From assembly GCA_005881355.1 (NCBI GenBank), contig VBDM01000351.1, forward strand, positions 1 to 6,947: 6,947 nt of DNA, read 5' to 3'. Of the stretch, positions 6,610 to 6,947 are shown in pieces. Under the pieces are notes generated by a model. That model saw only the letters and a program-made list of their open reading frames with translations. It ran no database searches and was not told where the DNA came from. Source of the DNA: Betaproteobacteria bacterium. Lineage in GTDB: Bacteria; Pseudomonadota; Gammaproteobacteria; Burkholderiales; SG8-39. The translations under genes and the position numbers were made by a program. Each line of letters opens with the position of its first letter. The stretch's first letter is position 1.

Positions 6610-6947
6610 TTACTTCGCGCCGGCGAGCTGCTTCAGCGTGAAGGTGTAGCTGACGTTGTCGAGCGGCTTGTGGCAGCCGAGGCATTCGGCCTGGTTCACG
6701 CCGGGCCGCTGCTGCTTCTCGGTGGTGAAGACCGCGTAGTTCCAGTTCTCGTTGCGCAGCATCTCGGGGATGTCCTTGCCCCAGCCCGCTTCACGCGCCA
6801 TCGCCGTGTAAGCGACCAGTTTTTCCGGCACGAAGAAGCCGTCGTCGCCCACGACCGGCTTACCGTCGGCGCCGAGCTTCGCCGCATACACTTCGGCGAA
6901 CAGCACCGAGCCGTCGGGCAGCGGCTTGCCGGCCTTGGCCGCCGCCA
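6610..6947 (-). CDS. Cytochrome P460-like c-type haem protein (C-terminal part)
   Basis: The frame is open from the right edge to TAA at 6612-6610, giving the last 111 residues; the N-terminus and any signal peptide lie outside. The order of blocks fits the cytochrome P460 domain: 'LPDGSVLFAEVYAAK' with a 'DGKPV' turn, a stretch on which aromatic residues cluster ('NENWNYAVFTTEK'), and one haem c site CLGCH encoded at about 6682-6668 near the C-terminus. P460 domain proteins are periplasmic. The best known oxidise hydroxylamine or act on NO, using a haem cross-linked to a Lys, while many members have no assigned role. The cross-linking Lys cannot be placed from this fragment. About 19 residues follow the haem motif, slightly more than in the short classical proteins. 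The gene is convergent with the SDR gene, so no shared operon is implied. Confidence 0.72.
   Translation of the reverse strand, partial: AAAKAGKPLPDGSVLFAEVYAAKLGADGKPVVGDDGFFVPEKLVAYTAMAREAGWGKDIPEMLRNENWNYAVFTTEKQQRPGVNQAECLGCHKPLDNVSYTFTLKQLAGAK

Noticed and set aside
1..6947. CRISPR arrays, tRNA or rRNA genes, insertion sequences, phage or integration features
   Set aside because: No direct repeats with spacers, no transposase or integrase motifs and no RNA-gene signatures were seen on either strand.

Overview
The window is GC-rich and gene-dense, and it looks like a proteobacterial chromosome. The gene content suggests a betaproteobacterium (Burkholderiales or Rhodocyclales type), but that is inference from gene content and composition; no marker gene is present. 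No tRNA, rRNA, CRISPR array, insertion sequence or integrase was seen.

Layout: (1) 1-141 (+) is the 3' end of a gene resembling the C-terminus of a NitT/TauT-type ABC transporter substrate-binding protein. (2) A minus-strand block from about 5682 down to 143 holds, in transcription order: an alpha/beta hydrolase with a Cys nucleophile (5682-4876), a membrane-anchored LtaS-like sulfatase/phosphoglycerol transferase that is broken (4865-2911), a membrane-anchored BNR/Asp-box predicted neuraminidase (2871-1678), a small polytopic membrane protein that is also broken (1678-1095), and a secreted metallo-beta-lactamase-fold hydrolase (1048-143). Spacings of 10, 39, -1 and 46 bases suggest one transcription unit. 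(3) A 132-base divergent intergenic region separates this block from an SDR oxidoreductase (5815-6591, +). (4) A convergent gene at the right edge (6947-6610, -) encodes the C-terminal part of a cytochrome P460-like c-type haem protein.

The most cohesive unit is the trio of sulfatase-like transferase, predicted neuraminidase and small membrane protein. It reads like an inner-membrane/periplasmic system acting on an envelope or extracellular glycan, but its substrate is unknown. In this copy two of the three genes are interrupted by shifts of the same polarity. In the transferase the break falls exactly where the catalytic Thr loop should be. The alpha/beta hydrolase at the head of the block also lacks a recognisable N-terminus. 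Either the cluster is decaying or the assembly carries small deletions here; the sequence alone cannot decide.

Three intact enzymes have unusual active sites: the SDR lacks the canonical Asn, Ser and Tyr, the MBL-fold protein has Glu in place of the first metal-binding His, and the alpha/beta hydrolase has Cys instead of Ser at the nucleophile elbow.
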